The translations under genes and the position numbers were made by a program. Below are positions 7,898 through 15,899 of a stretch of DNA of 16,354 nt, in pieces; positions within the stretch are counted from its first letter, which is position 1, and the number at the start of each line of letters is the position of its first letter. The notes beneath the pieces are model-generated. The model searched no databases. It saw nothing but the letters and a program-made list of their open reading frames with translations, and had not been told where the DNA came from. This DNA comes from Armatimonadaceae bacterium (lineage in GTDB: Bacteria; Armatimonadota; Armatimonadia; Armatimonadales; Armatimonadaceae), in the NCBI GenBank assembly GCA_030446525.1, contig JAUJNC010000086.1, positions 1-16,354 on the forward strand. The letters run 5' to 3'.

Positions 7898-8851
7898 TCA
7901 CCACTGCCCGATCCGCATCACCACTAAGGTCGTCAGGATCCAGAGCAGGATATTGATCAGCAGAGGCCTGTCTTCCACCAGCACGACTTCCGGGGCCTCG
8001 CCCATGCCCTTGCGGTGCGCGAGATAAAGATACCGGAACAGCCCGTAGATGACGAAGGGTATCGTCGCCATCAGATAAGGGCGCGGCTTGCCGGTCTCGG
8101 AAAAGAAGGTGTAGAGCGAGTAGGCCATCAGGCACGCCGAGGCCACGATGTTGATCATCTGGTCGAGCATCGGGATCGAGTAATCGGCCAGGATGCGCCG
8201 CGTGGCGGGGTTGTCGCCCAGCGCCACCAGCTCGCCCCGCCGCTTGGTGAGCCCCAGGAAAAGCGCGAGCAGCGTGGTACAGATCAGCAGCCACTCCGAG
8301 TTGGGCACGCCCACCGCGAACGAGCCCGCCGCCGCCCGCAGCACGAAGCCCGCCGCGATCGCCATCAGGTCCACGAGCACGATGTGTTTGAGCGAAAAGG
8401 TGTAGGCCAGCGCGATCACGAAGTAGAGCAGCGCCGCCCCGAAGAACTTCAGGTTGATGCTCCACGCCAGGTACAGCGCCAGCGGGGCCAGCACGCCCGC
8501 GGCGGCCAGGGCGGCCGGGACGGGCAGGCGGCCCGACGCGATGGGCCGATGACGCTTCTTCGGGTGCTTGCGATCGGCCTCCCGGTCGGCCACGTCGTTC
8601 AGCAGATACACGCAGCCCGACAAAAGACAGAAGAGGGCGAAGGCGGCGGCGGCGAGCGCGTAGTCCCGGGGTGGGTGGTACTGGTTGAGGGTGAAGAGCA
8701 GTCCGGCGAAGAGAAGGGCGTTCTTGGTCCACTGTTTGGGCCGCATCGCCACGACGAGCGCCGCGGGCAGACCGAGCGGCGCTGCCCGCGGCGCCCCGAG
8801 CGCCGCAAACGAGGGGGGGTGCTCCTGCGGGGACGGGTTACTCGGCGACAT
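7898..8851 (-). CDS. UbiA-family prenyltransferase, decaprenyl-phosphate phosphoribosyltransferase-like
   Basis: 317-residue polytopic membrane protein. The first Asp motif is N85-D86-x2-D89-x3-D93 followed by HPKKRHRP, the usual Mg-diphosphate binding site of UbiA enzymes. The start of the enzyme body, MRPKQWTKN at 36-44, and the second polar loop near YTFSLKH with VDLMAIAAG match decaprenyl-phosphate 5-phosphoribose synthases (Rv3806c type), which join phosphoribose from PRPP to a polyprenyl phosphate. About eight or nine hydrophobic helices are visible. Residues 1-35 are a low-complexity Pro/Ala-rich extension. ATG 8851 is chosen; a TTG three bases upstream is possible, and neither has a clear ribosome-binding site. 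It overlaps the end of the PKD gene by 14 nt, so coupled translation is likely. The donor lipid and the final glycan are unknown. Confidence 0.87.
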   Translation of the reverse strand: MSPSNPSPQEHPPSFAALGAPRAAPLGLPAALVVAMRPKQWTKNALLFAGLLFTLNQYHPPRDYALAAAAFALFCLLSGCVYLLNDVADREADRKHPKKRHRPIASGRLPVPAALAAAGVLAPLALYLAWSINLKFFGAALLYFVIALAYTFSLKHIVLVDLMAIAAGFVLRAAAGSFAVGVPNSEWLLICTTLLALFLGLTKRRGELVALGDNPATRRILADYSIPMLDQMINIVASACLMAYSLYTFFSETGKPRPYLMATIPFVIYGLFRYLYLAHRKGMGEAPEVVLVEDRPLLINILLWILTTLVVMRIGQW

Positions 8852-9758
8852 CAATGGTGACGGTCGCGGTGGCCGGCTTCTTCAGGCCGTCCACGTCCGA
8901 AACGGTGAGCGTGACCGGGTACTTGCCCGGTTTACGCCAGTAGTACTGCGCGACGCGGCCCGTGCGATCCTCCTGCTTGTCGCCATCGAAGTCCCACGAG
9001 TAGCGCAGCGTCGACGCGCCGCCCTCGGCGGTGGCGGCGAAGGTGAGCTGGTCCCCGACGAAAGCGATCTGCTCCTCGAGGGGGTCGACCAGGATCTCGG
9101 TGTCGTCGGTGAGCACGCCGATCTCACCGACGTAGAACTGCTCGTAGCGATCACCGAAAACCGCGATCTGCGCCAGCCTCGCCCCCTCGCCCGCCGGAGC
9201 CGGCAACGACTGACCGCCCGGCTTCTTTAAGATCGCCCCCACAGGGAACGCCACCGGGAGCCAGGAGTCGGGGTCGTCGGAGCCCTGGACTTCTACCGGG
9301 CGGATCAGCTCGTGCCGGGTGCCGTCGGCCATGGTCAGCAGAAAGCGCATCCAGTTGAAGGGCGAGGCGACACTTCGCCGCGTCTCCCCCGTGACCGGAT
9401 CGTAGACGGGCTGGGTGGCGCCCGTGCCGGTGAACCGGAGCTGAAAGCGCAGGTAGGCCTGTGGGTTGGCGAAAGCGGGCGTGAGGTCAACGGGCGTCTT
9501 GAGGTCAATGCGGGCGCCCTGGTACAGGCCCTGGGTCGTCACCCGGATCGATTGGCCGCCGATCAGCGCGGGCTCGGTGACGACCTCGGCCCTGCCGCTG
9601 CCCCACGCGCCCAGGGTGAGGTTCGCTGTGTCGCCCGCGTACAGCGAGATGTTGACGGCAGAAGCTGCGGGTGCGGCGGCGTTCTGCGCCGCGGCAGCGG
9701 TGGCCGCCCGCAACAGCACGCCCGACAAAGCGATGCAAACGAAAAAGCGTCGGTGCAT
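8838..9758 (-). CDS. Secreted protein with a C-terminal PKD domain
   Basis: 306-residue exported protein. A signal peptide is clear: MHRRFF, a hydrophobic stretch, then ATAAAAQ with cleavage near residue 24. Residues of about 36-215 are beta-rich with repeated G-x-aromatic segments and look like a carbohydrate-binding or jelly-roll type domain, but no family is firmly recognised. Residues of about 225-304 form a PKD (Ig-like) domain: YSWDFDGD, GRVAQYYWRKPGKYPVTLTVSDVDG. There are no catalytic motifs. It may bind cell-surface or extracellular glycans. GAAAGG stands about 15 nt before the ATG. The stop overlaps the start of the UbiA-family gene, so the two are co-transcribed, which hints at a shared envelope or surface-glycan role (inference). 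Confidence 0.85.
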   Translation of the reverse strand: MHRRFFVCIALSGVLLRAATAAAAQNAAAPAASAVNISLYAGDTANLTLGAWGSGRAEVVTEPALIGGQSIRVTTQGLYQGARIDLKTPVDLTPAFANPQAYLRFQLRFTGTGATQPVYDPVTGETRRSVASPFNWMRFLLTMADGTRHELIRPVEVQGSDDPDSWLPVAFPVGAILKKPGGQSLPAPAGEGARLAQIAVFGDRYEQFYVGEIGVLTDDTEILVDPLEEQIAFVGDQLTFAATAEGGASTLRYSWDFDGDKQEDRTGRVAQYYWRKPGKYPVTLTVSDVDGLKKPATATVTIDVAE

Positions 9759-9835
9759 ACGGGTTATACGATTTCCTTTCGGGGTCTGATAAGCGTTTCT
9801 TCGTTTAGTGCCTGCGGGCGCGGCGCGGCTTCAGA

Positions 9836-10615
9836 TCACACCAGGCGCGAGATGCGATCGATCTGGTGGGCGCGGCCCGTACGCTCGTCCACGTCCACGG
9901 CCACGCCGCAAAGTCGCACCGGTCCCCCGGCCACCTTGAAGCGGTTCGGGATCTGCGTGCGAAAGCGCGCCAGCACGGCCTCCCTGTCCATCCCTATTAC
10001 GGAGTCTTCCGGGCCGCACATTCCCGCGTCGGTGATATACGCCGTGCCGCCCGGCAGCACGCGCTCGTCGGCGGTCTGGACATGCGTGTGGGTGCCGACC
10101 ACGGCCGACACGCGCCCGTCGCAGTGCCACCCGAAGGCCACCTTCTCTGACGTCGTCTCGGCGTGGAAGTCGAAAAAGATGACCGGGGTTATCGGCCGCA
10201 GGTGGCCGATGATCTCGTCCGCCGCCCGGAACGGGTCGTCAAGGGGCTCCATGAACACGCGCCCGTTCATGTTCGCGACAGCCACCAGGGTGCCGCCGGG
10301 AGTTTTATAAACGCCGTAGCCCCGGCCGGGCGACCCCGGCGGATAGTTCGCCGGGCGCAGCACGCGCGACTCCGTGCCCAGGAAGTCGTACGCGTCGCGC
10401 TTGCTCCAGGTGTGGTTGCCAAGCGTCAAAACGTCGATGCCGCCCCCGAGAAGCCCCCGCGCGATCTCCGGAGTGATCCCCATGCCCCCGGCGGCGTTCT
10501 CGGCGTTCACGACCACCAGGTCCGGGGAAAACTCGGCCCGCAGTATCGGCGCCATGGTAAGCACCGCGTCGCGCCCGGGCTTGCCGATAATATCGCCGAC
10601 AAAAACAATCCTCAT
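9836..10615 (-). CDS. ymdB: YmdB-family metallophosphoesterase (TIGR00282)
   Basis: 259-residue calcineurin-like phosphoesterase of the TIGR00282/YmdB family. Metal ligands appear in the expected order: D8 (VGDIIGKPGR), E39-N40 (NAENAAGG), N67-H68 (LGNHTW), H151 (DFHAETTSEK), H176 and H178 (GTHTHVQTAD). In Bacillus subtilis, YmdB hydrolyses cyclic nucleotides and affects the choice between motility and biofilm. The family is often encoded next to RNase Y, as here: rny ends 65 nt upstream. ATG 10615 is chosen because MRIVFVGDIIG is the normal N-terminus; a GTG at 10636 would add seven low-complexity residues. It is probably co-transcribed with rny and acts in the cytoplasm. Confidence 0.92.
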   Translation of the reverse strand: MRIVFVGDIIGKPGRDAVLTMAPILRAEFSPDLVVVNAENAAGGMGITPEIARGLLGGGIDVLTLGNHTWSKRDAYDFLGTESRVLRPANYPPGSPGRGYGVYKTPGGTLVAVANMNGRVFMEPLDDPFRAADEIIGHLRPITPVIFFDFHAETTSEKVAFGWHCDGRVSAVVGTHTHVQTADERVLPGGTAYITDAGMCGPEDSVIGMDREAVLARFRTQIPNRFKVAGGPVRLCGVAVDVDERTGRAHQIDRISRLV

Positions 10616-10680
10616 GGCGCCGGCGGGGGCGGACACGCCCGGTCCGCCACCTCACCTTTCTAGAAGTGGATGCCGCCCCG

Positions 10681-12223
10681 TTATTTTGCGTAATCGACGG
10701 CCCGGGTTTCGCGGATCACCGTCACCTTGATCTGGCCGGGGTACTGCGAGGCCATCTCCTCCTCGATCCGCTTGGCGGCGCTGCGCGCCAGCTCGATCGC
10801 GGCCAGGTCGTCGATCTCGCCCGGCCGCACCATCAGGCGCACCTCGCGGCCCGCCTGCACCGCGTACGCTTTTTCCACGCCGGGAAATGAGTCGGCGATG
10901 TTTTCCAGCTTCTGGACCCGCCGGACGTAGCTTTCCAGCATCTCACGCCGCGCCCCGGGCCGGGCCGCCGAGATGGCGTCGGCGACCGTGACCACGACCG
11001 CCTCGACCGTTTCCTGCTCAATATCGCCGTGGTGCGCCCCCGCCGCGTGCGCCGCCTCCTCGTGCTCGCCGTAGCGCAGCATCAGGTCGCGCGAGATCAG
11101 CGCGTGCGGCTGTTCGGGGACTCGAAATCCACCTTGCCCAGATCGTGCAGCAGGCCCGCGCGTCGAGCGATCTCGACGTTCGCGCCCGGAACCGGCGGCG
11201 ACCGAGGCGCACGGTGCGACACCTCGACCGAGTGGGTCAGGATGTTCTTTGCGCTCAGCTCATCCGGTGCTGTGCGCCCCAGCAGGCGGATGATCTCCGG
11301 GTGCAGGCGATGACCCAGGTCAGCACGGCGCACTCGCGACTCAGCGCATGTGCGCCTCCACCTCGCTCCGTGCCTTCTCGACCATCTCCTCGATACGGCC
11401 CGGATGGATCTGGCCGTCGGCGCCACCAGGTTGGACATGCCAGCCGGCGATCTCGCGCGGACCGGGTCGAACGACGACACCACCACGGCTACGGCGGTGT
11501 CGTCGATGATGACGTCCACCCCGGTCAGCGTTTCAAGGTGCGGCGGATGTTGCGCCCTTCGCGCCCGATGGTCTGCCCTTCAGATCATCCGACAGCAGGC
11601 CACCACGGAAACCGTGGTTTCGAGGTTGCTCGACGGCATACCATCGAGATCGCCCGGCTTGTCGATGCTGCGCGCGCAGCAGTCCCCTCCTCGCCCGCTG
11701 TAGCCGTGTCCCGGATCAGGCGTGCGGCCTCGTGGCATTTCGTCCTCCACCGCCCGCAGCACCGCCGCGCGCCTCTTCCCCTGTCCAGTCCCGCCACCCG
11801 TTCCAGGCTCGCGCGCTGCCGGGCCACCAGGTTTTTTGGGCTCACTCCCGAAGCCGGTCCGCCTCGGTATCCCGCTCGGCCAGGGCGCTGCTCGCGGTGC
11901 TCCGCCCCTGCAACGGCGTTCAATGTTTCTTCCTTCTGCGCCGGTCGTCGCCTCAGCCTTCCGATGTCCGCGCGTTTCTCGCGGTTTTCCGTATCCATCT
12001 CCGCTTTGGAGGCGGTACCTGTCCTTTGCGCGACTAGCGCCTCCTTGCGTCGAGCCTCGATGTCTTTTTCGGCCTGTTCTTTTTGCTTGAAAAGGTCTTC
12101 CAGGCGCCGCAGCATCTCCTGCTGGAGGGGCTGCACGCGCGCACTATACAAGGACCAGAGGACCAGCCCCATGAGGGAGATGATCGCGGGTCACCAGGAT
12201 GGACAAACAAATGTATTATCCAA
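10681..12223 (-). pseudogene. rny: RNase Y gene broken by many frameshifts
   Basis: RNase Y is a membrane-anchored endoribonuclease that starts mRNA decay. All family parts can be found on the minus strand, but in changing frames. They are: a membrane anchor near 12130-12220 (LSILVT, AIISLMGLVLW after frame correction); a coiled coil (KQKEQAEKDIEARRKEA); KH-domain pieces (DDLKGR, GREGRNIR, LTGVDVIIDDT, SSFDPV); GQIHPGRIEEMVEKARSEVE; LHPEIIRLLG; the HD motif GLLHDLGK near 11140; and an intact C-terminus from about 11120 (AHHGD to [16 protein letters not shown]). At least eight reading-frame changes are needed between about 11.12 and 12.2 kb. The span, 1543 nt, fits the usual length of about 515 residues. 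The N-terminal start is uncertain: TTG 12223 lies only 2 nt after AGGAGG. Substitutions are also seen, for example the normally conserved RTSYGQN segment is garbled. Sequencing error is more likely than true gene loss. Confidence 0.85.
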
Positions 12224-12326
12224 ACCCTCCTCAGACGGTTAGTGAAACGTCTGTCCAGCGAGTGGAGCGTTGTTCTGCTGGGGTTGGCATTGCCGCCGGC
12301 GAAGGCCTACCGTATTTATACAGCTT

Positions 12327-12970
12327 CTATTCATCAAAATCCTCCGCGTCTTCTTCCGCCCCGCCATACAGCTCCCCGAGGAGCGACGGATGACACTCCC
12401 AGCCGAAGCCGTGCTGCAAAAAGGCCGCGAGCCGCGCCAGCCGCTTCTCCCGGCTCTGGTCGGCCGGGCGCGCGCCCACCCTTCTTTCGCCGCGGCGCGC
12501 TGCGCCGGCGAGTTCGTCCTCGTCGCTCTTCGCCTCGTCCAGCGTTTCGGCCATGGCCTCGACCACGCCCGCTGCACCTGCAGGCTCATGGAGCGCGCCC
12601 GCCTCCCGCGCGTGCCGCCCCGCGACGCCACCCACGACCGGGCGAACGAGGCGTCGTCCACGTAGCCGTGGGCCTGGCGACGCCACCTCGCCGATGATGT
12701 CGTCCTCTCCAGCGCCCTTGCGCCACGACGGTCTCGATCTCTTTCTCCGCCCGCGCGAGGAGAGCAGCCGGTAGGCGTCCTCTTTGGCCCGCCGCAGCGT
12801 TTCGGCGCGCGACACTCGACAGTCTCTCCCCGGTGATCGGCTGCCCCACGTGCAGGCCGAGGGCGAGCGCCACCTCCTCGAAGACACTGGCGCGAACTTG
12901 CCGTCGACAAAAACGTTGACACGCCCTGACGCCGCGCCTGCGGCGCCGTTGCCGTGATGCGAGTGCTCAT
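12327..12970 (-). pseudogene. recX: RecX-family gene broken by many frameshifts
   Basis: RecX inhibits RecA filaments and tunes recombination and SOS response. Switching frame along the minus strand recovers a RecX-like protein of about 215 residues: MSTRITATAPQA, NVFVDGKFA, VFEEVALALGLHVGQPIT, AETLRRAKEDAYRLLSSR, DDIIGEV, the hallmark GYVDDASFARSWVASR, and a C-terminus EKRLARLAAFLQ..GFGWE ending DAEDFDE. About seven to nine frame changes are needed in 640 nt; none of the single frames is a full gene. GGGAGG precedes the ATG at 12970 by 9 nt, which supports this start. It lies upstream of rny in the same direction, with 103 nt between. Most likely a normal gene in a badly read stretch. Confidence 0.78.
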
Positions 12971-13093
12971 ACGCTGCTGCCTCCCTTGTCCCTGTTCTTC
13001 TAATGTACCACCACGGATCCGCATTATTTTTCAGGCCCGCCTGCAACCGGCGCGACAATGATGTGTCGTATCCTTATGGAAGGGATTTCGTGC
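12971..13093. promoter_or_regulatory. Divergent intergenic region between recX and the plus-strand secreted-protein gene
   Basis: 123 bp that must hold promoters for both directions. An AT-rich patch lies at about 13000-13035. A 16-bp inverted repeat CGACAATGATGTGTCG (arms of 5 bp, 13053-13068) could be an operator for either gene. On the plus strand AACC at 13044-13047 and CGTA at 13067-13070 loosely resemble ECF-type promoter boxes, but the spacing (19 nt) is longer than usual and the stretch may contain base errors. No firm promoter can be called. Confidence 0.35.
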
Positions 13094-13884
13094 ATGAGTT
13101 TAAGAATTCTGCGGCTCTCGGCGGCGCGGCACGGCGCGCAGGCCGCGCCCGTGGCCGCCCAGGGGATGGCCGAGGGGACGAACCCGGCGGCGCCCGCCGC
13201 GCTGCGTGAAGCTTCCGCCGGGAGGTGGCGCGCCTTTCCGCGCCACGGGGGTGCCGGTGGTGGCCGACAAGACCGTGGCCGCCACGCCGGTGACGCTGGA
13301 CGTGCCGCCCGGGGCACTCGAGGCGACGCTCGCGCGCGTCGCCGCGGCGCTGCCCAGGCGCTCGTCAAGGTGCTCGCCCGCGCCGGCCAGCGCCGCTGAC
13401 CCCGGACTGACGATCAGGTGGCGGCGCTGGCGCCCTTCGCGGGGCCTTGACCCCAGAACCCAGCGCCGCCAACGGCGAGGTCGTGATCCAGGGCAATCCA
13501 TGGCCCCGGACAAGGCGCACCGGTGATCGCCGCGCAGCCGGTCTGAAGACGGTCTACCTGCTCACCAGCCGGCTGCGCGGACGACGTGCAGAAGATCGAA
13601 CGCGGCTCCCATTCGAGTCGCTGAAGACCTGGCTCGCCATGACGCTGGAGCAGCAGACGGCGTGTCGATCAACAGTTGTAGACAATAGACGCGGACCAGC
13701 GCTTCGCCAGCAGCTTTTCTCCCAGCAACGCCAGGTGATGCAGGGCTTCTTCCAGCGGGTTCAAAGCCTCCCGGAGGAACAGCGCCGTCAGTTCCTGCTG
13801 GAGCTGACGGGCGGCAAGTGGGACGGCAACCCCCGTCCGCGCACGGAGGGCCCGGGGACAGGCGCCGAGCCACGGCAGCCCTGA
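13094..13884 (+). pseudogene. Secreted protein of unknown function, broken by frameshifts
   Basis: Not recognised. The start MSLRILRLSAA, then (after a frame change) an Ala-rich stretch ending APVAAQG, reads as a signal peptide. The middle, in a second frame, gives TGVPVVADKTVAATPV, TLDVPPGALEATLARVAAAL, which resembles a small alpha/beta repeat such as the STN-type domain of secretins (low certainty). Later pieces are NGEVVIQGNP, GLKTVYLLTS, ADDVQKIE and ESLKTWLAMTLEQQ. The last 50 codons are clean and helical (QRQVMQGFFQRVQSLPEEQRRQFLLELTGGKWDGNPRP). At least five frame changes are needed. GAAGGGA precedes the ATG at 13094. The stop lies 43 nt before the ECF sigma gene on the same strand, so it may belong to the same operon. 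Frameshifts again probably reflect poor sequence rather than decay. Confidence 0.6.
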
Positions 13885-13927
13885 TCCCGTTTGATGATCG
13901 CTTGTGTATGCGGAGGGCATGCGTTCG

Positions 13928-14614
13928 ATGAATACTACCGATGTTGCCGCGATGCCCTGGGCGTCCCAGAAGACGCCCGCGGGCGTGCCGGCCGGGCCTT
14001 GCCGGCCGGGGGTGTCCGCGGCGGCACCCCGGCCGGACCCGGACATGCTGTTGGTGCGGCAGTATCTCGCGGGAGATCCCAAGGCGTTCGAGGCGCTTTT
14101 CCGGAAGTACCAGACGCCGATCTTCAACGTTGTCGTGCGCATGGTCCACGGCGAGGACGCCTACGACCTTACGCAGGAGGTGTTTCTCAAGGCGCTGCGC
14201 GCGCTGCGCACGTTTCGCGGCGATTCGAAGTTCTCGACCTGGCTCTACACCATCGCCCGGCACACCTGCCTGAACCACCTGCGCCACAAGGCGGTGTTCA
14301 GCGAAGAGTCGCTGGAGGAGCAGATGGAGGAGCATCCGGGCAGGGAGCCCGTAGACCAGGACATGGACATCGCCGGGATTTGCGAGACGCGGGAGCTGCA
14401 GCGCGTGGTCGACGCCGTGCTGGCCCGGATGCCCGTCGAGCAGCGGATGCTGCTCGTGCTGCGGGATTTCGAGCAGCTGTCGTACGACGAGATCTCGCAC
14501 ATCACGGAGCTTTCTATTGTTAACGTCAAGTCGAAGATACACCGGGCGCGGCAGGCGTTCAAAAAACGCTTCACGCCGCACGTTGAGCTTCTGAAGGGGG
14601 GTGTTGGACAATGA
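13928..14614 (+). CDS. ECF RNA polymerase sigma factor
   Basis: 228-residue extracytoplasmic-function sigma-70 factor. Residues of about 45-115 form region 2: [53 protein letters not shown] (core binding and -10 recognition). Residues of about 155-220 form region 4 with a helix-turn-helix: [26 protein letters not shown] and [18 protein letters not shown]. It recruits RNA polymerase to a small stress regulon, normally held inactive by the anti-sigma factor encoded next. ATG 13928 is chosen because GGAGGG ends 10 nt upstream; a GTG at 13904 and ATG at 13919 are in frame, but the ribosome-binding site fits them poorly. The N-terminal 40 residues are Pro/Ala-rich and variable. It overlaps the anti-sigma gene by ATGA. 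Confidence 0.93.
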   Translation: MNTTDVAAMPWASQKTPAGVPAGPCRPGVSAAAPRPDPDMLLVRQYLAGDPKAFEALFRKYQTPIFNVVVRMVHGEDAYDLTQEVFLKALRALRTFRGDSKFSTWLYTIARHTCLNHLRHKAVFSEESLEEQMEEHPGREPVDQDMDIAGICETRELQRVVDAVLARMPVEQRMLLVLRDFEQLSYDEISHITELSIVNVKSKIHRARQAFKKRFTPHVELLKGGVGQ

Positions 14615-15012
14615 GGTGTGAACACGTCCGGGAGGCTCTGTCGAACTACCTGGAGGGCGGGCTGCCCCCGCCCGAGCGGCATGCTGTGGCGGAGCACCTG
14701 GGGGAGTGTGCGGATTGCGCCGGACAGGAGCGCGGGGTGGCGGCGATGCTGTCGCTCCTGCATGAGCGGGTGCCGCGGCACGAGCCGGTGCTGGACCTGT
14801 GGGCCGAGTTCGCGCCCAAGATGGCGGCGGTGCGCGCGGAGGAGAAGATGAGGGTCTTCCCGCGCTTCAAGCTCCGCCTGTCGCGGTTCTGGGGGAACGT
14901 CGCCTACGGGGCGATCCTGTTCACGCAGGCGGTGGCGCTGAACACGGCGGCACGGATGCAGAAGTTTCTGCTCGTGGACCCGTTCCCCGATCCGGAGGAG
15001 GAGCTAGGATGA
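14611..15012 (+). CDS. Zinc-finger anti-sigma factor (zf-HC2/ZAS type)
   Basis: 133-residue protein with an N-terminal ZAS domain: C3, then H29-x3-C33-x2-C36 (HLGECADC), the zinc signature of anti-sigma factors that mask ECF sigma factors. A hydrophobic stretch at about 93-112 ([15 protein letters not shown]) may be a membrane helix but is short and interrupted by polar residues. The rest is charged. The ATG overlaps the sigma stop codon as ATGA, and its own stop overlaps the NfeD start in the same way, so three proteins are made in a coupled, roughly fixed ratio. Partner specificity for the sigma factor upstream is inferred from context. How the stress signal is sensed is not visible. Confidence 0.85.
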   Translation: MRCEHVREALSNYLEGGLPPPERHAVAEHLGECADCAGQERGVAAMLSLLHERVPRHEPVLDLWAEFAPKMAAVRAEEKMRVFPRFKLRLSRFWGNVAYGAILFTQAVALNTAARMQKFLLVDPFPDPEEELG

Positions 15013-15860
15013 GTACAAGAGATAAGGACCTGGGGAAAGGGGCGGGGGGCGCCAAGAGGCTTTTGCCGGCGTTCGCGCTGCTGATGCTGGGGGCAGGCAG
15101 CGCCCTGGCGCAGACGGCGGGTCCGACAGTGGCTGAGTCCGGCTCCTGGCAAGAGATCGCGAATCTGATCGTCCAGCCGGGGGTGACGATCACCCTGCTC
15201 GCGGTGGGGTGCCTGCTGCTCTTTATCGATCTGCTTACCTTGCACACGTGGGGACTGGCGGGCACGCTGGGGGTGATCGGGGTGGCGCTGGTGTTCGCGG
15301 CCCACATCACCGCCGGCAGCACGGGCGGCTGGGTCGGGGTTATCCTGGCCCTGGCCGGTCTGACGCTGTTGCTGCTGGAGACGCACGTCTTCCCGGGGCA
15401 CGGCATCGCCGCGGTGGCGGGCCTGCTGCTGCTGTTTCTGGGGATGTTCTGGGCGCTCGGCGGTTCCAACAACGCCGCCTTTGCGCTGTCGGTTTCGACC
15501 ATCCTGACGACCGTGAGCATCATCGGCTTCTTCGCGTACCTGCCCAAGTCGCCGGTCTGGAAGAAGCTGGGCCAGCAGATGCAGCAGCGTGCGTCGCTCG
15601 GCTATGTGACGTCGGAAAGCCGGATGCATTTCCTGGGCCGCATCGGCAAAGCCGCCACCGTGCTGCGCCCGGCGGGCCTGGCGGACATCGACGGGGTGCG
15701 CCTCGACGTGGTCACGGAGGGCGAGTTTCTCGAGGTGGGCACGCCGGTGGTGGTGATCCGGGTCGAAGGCGGCCGCATCGTGGTGGATAACGTCGAGGCG
15801 CAAAGCGCTGCCGGGCAGGGCGACGCCGCGGCGGAAGGCCGGCAGACACGGGCGGCGTAG
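15009..15860 (+). CDS. NfeD-family membrane protein (YqeZ-like partner of flotillin)
   Basis: 283-residue integral membrane protein. A signal-like segment ([18 protein letters not shown]) is followed by about four to five helices at residues of about 55-185 ([84 protein letters not shown]). The C-terminal soluble part at about 210-275 is the OB-fold NfeD domain ([41 protein letters not shown]). It lacks the N-terminal ClpP-like protease domain of long NfeD proteins. NfeD proteins partner flotillin or stomatin proteins, and a flotillin gene starts 39 nt downstream. GAGGAGG upstream and the ATGA overlap support ATG 15009; an open frame reaches back to 14799 but only inside the anti-sigma gene. 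Confidence 0.92.
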   Translation: MSTRDKDLGKGAGGAKRLLPAFALLMLGAGSALAQTAGPTVAESGSWQEIANLIVQPGVTITLLAVGCLLLFIDLLTLHTWGLAGTLGVIGVALVFAAHITAGSTGGWVGVILALAGLTLLLLETHVFPGHGIAAVAGLLLLFLGMFWALGGSNNAAFALSVSTILTTVSIIGFFAYLPKSPVWKKLGQQMQQRASLGYVTSESRMHFLGRIGKAATVLRPAGLADIDGVRLDVVTEGEFLEVGTPVVVIRVEGGRIVVDNVEAQSAAGQGDAAAEGRQTRAA

Positions 15861-15899
15861 GGGCGAACACGAGGTTCGCCCTCCTAGAAGGAGTGAACT

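Noticed and set aside
10681..13884. Programmed frameshifting as the reason for the broken frames
   Set aside because: There are far too many shifts, at unrelated positions in three genes on both strands, and no slippery heptamer plus structure pattern was seen.
13562..14611. 349-residue minus-strand open frame across the sigma factor gene
   Set aside because: It is antisense to the ECF sigma factor, and its N-terminal sequence is merely the complement of the conserved region 4; no domain or ribosome-binding site supports it.
14799..15008. Upstream extension of the NfeD gene
   Set aside because: It lies wholly inside the anti-sigma gene in another frame; ATG 15009 has a strong ribosome-binding site and begins a normal signal-like N-terminus.
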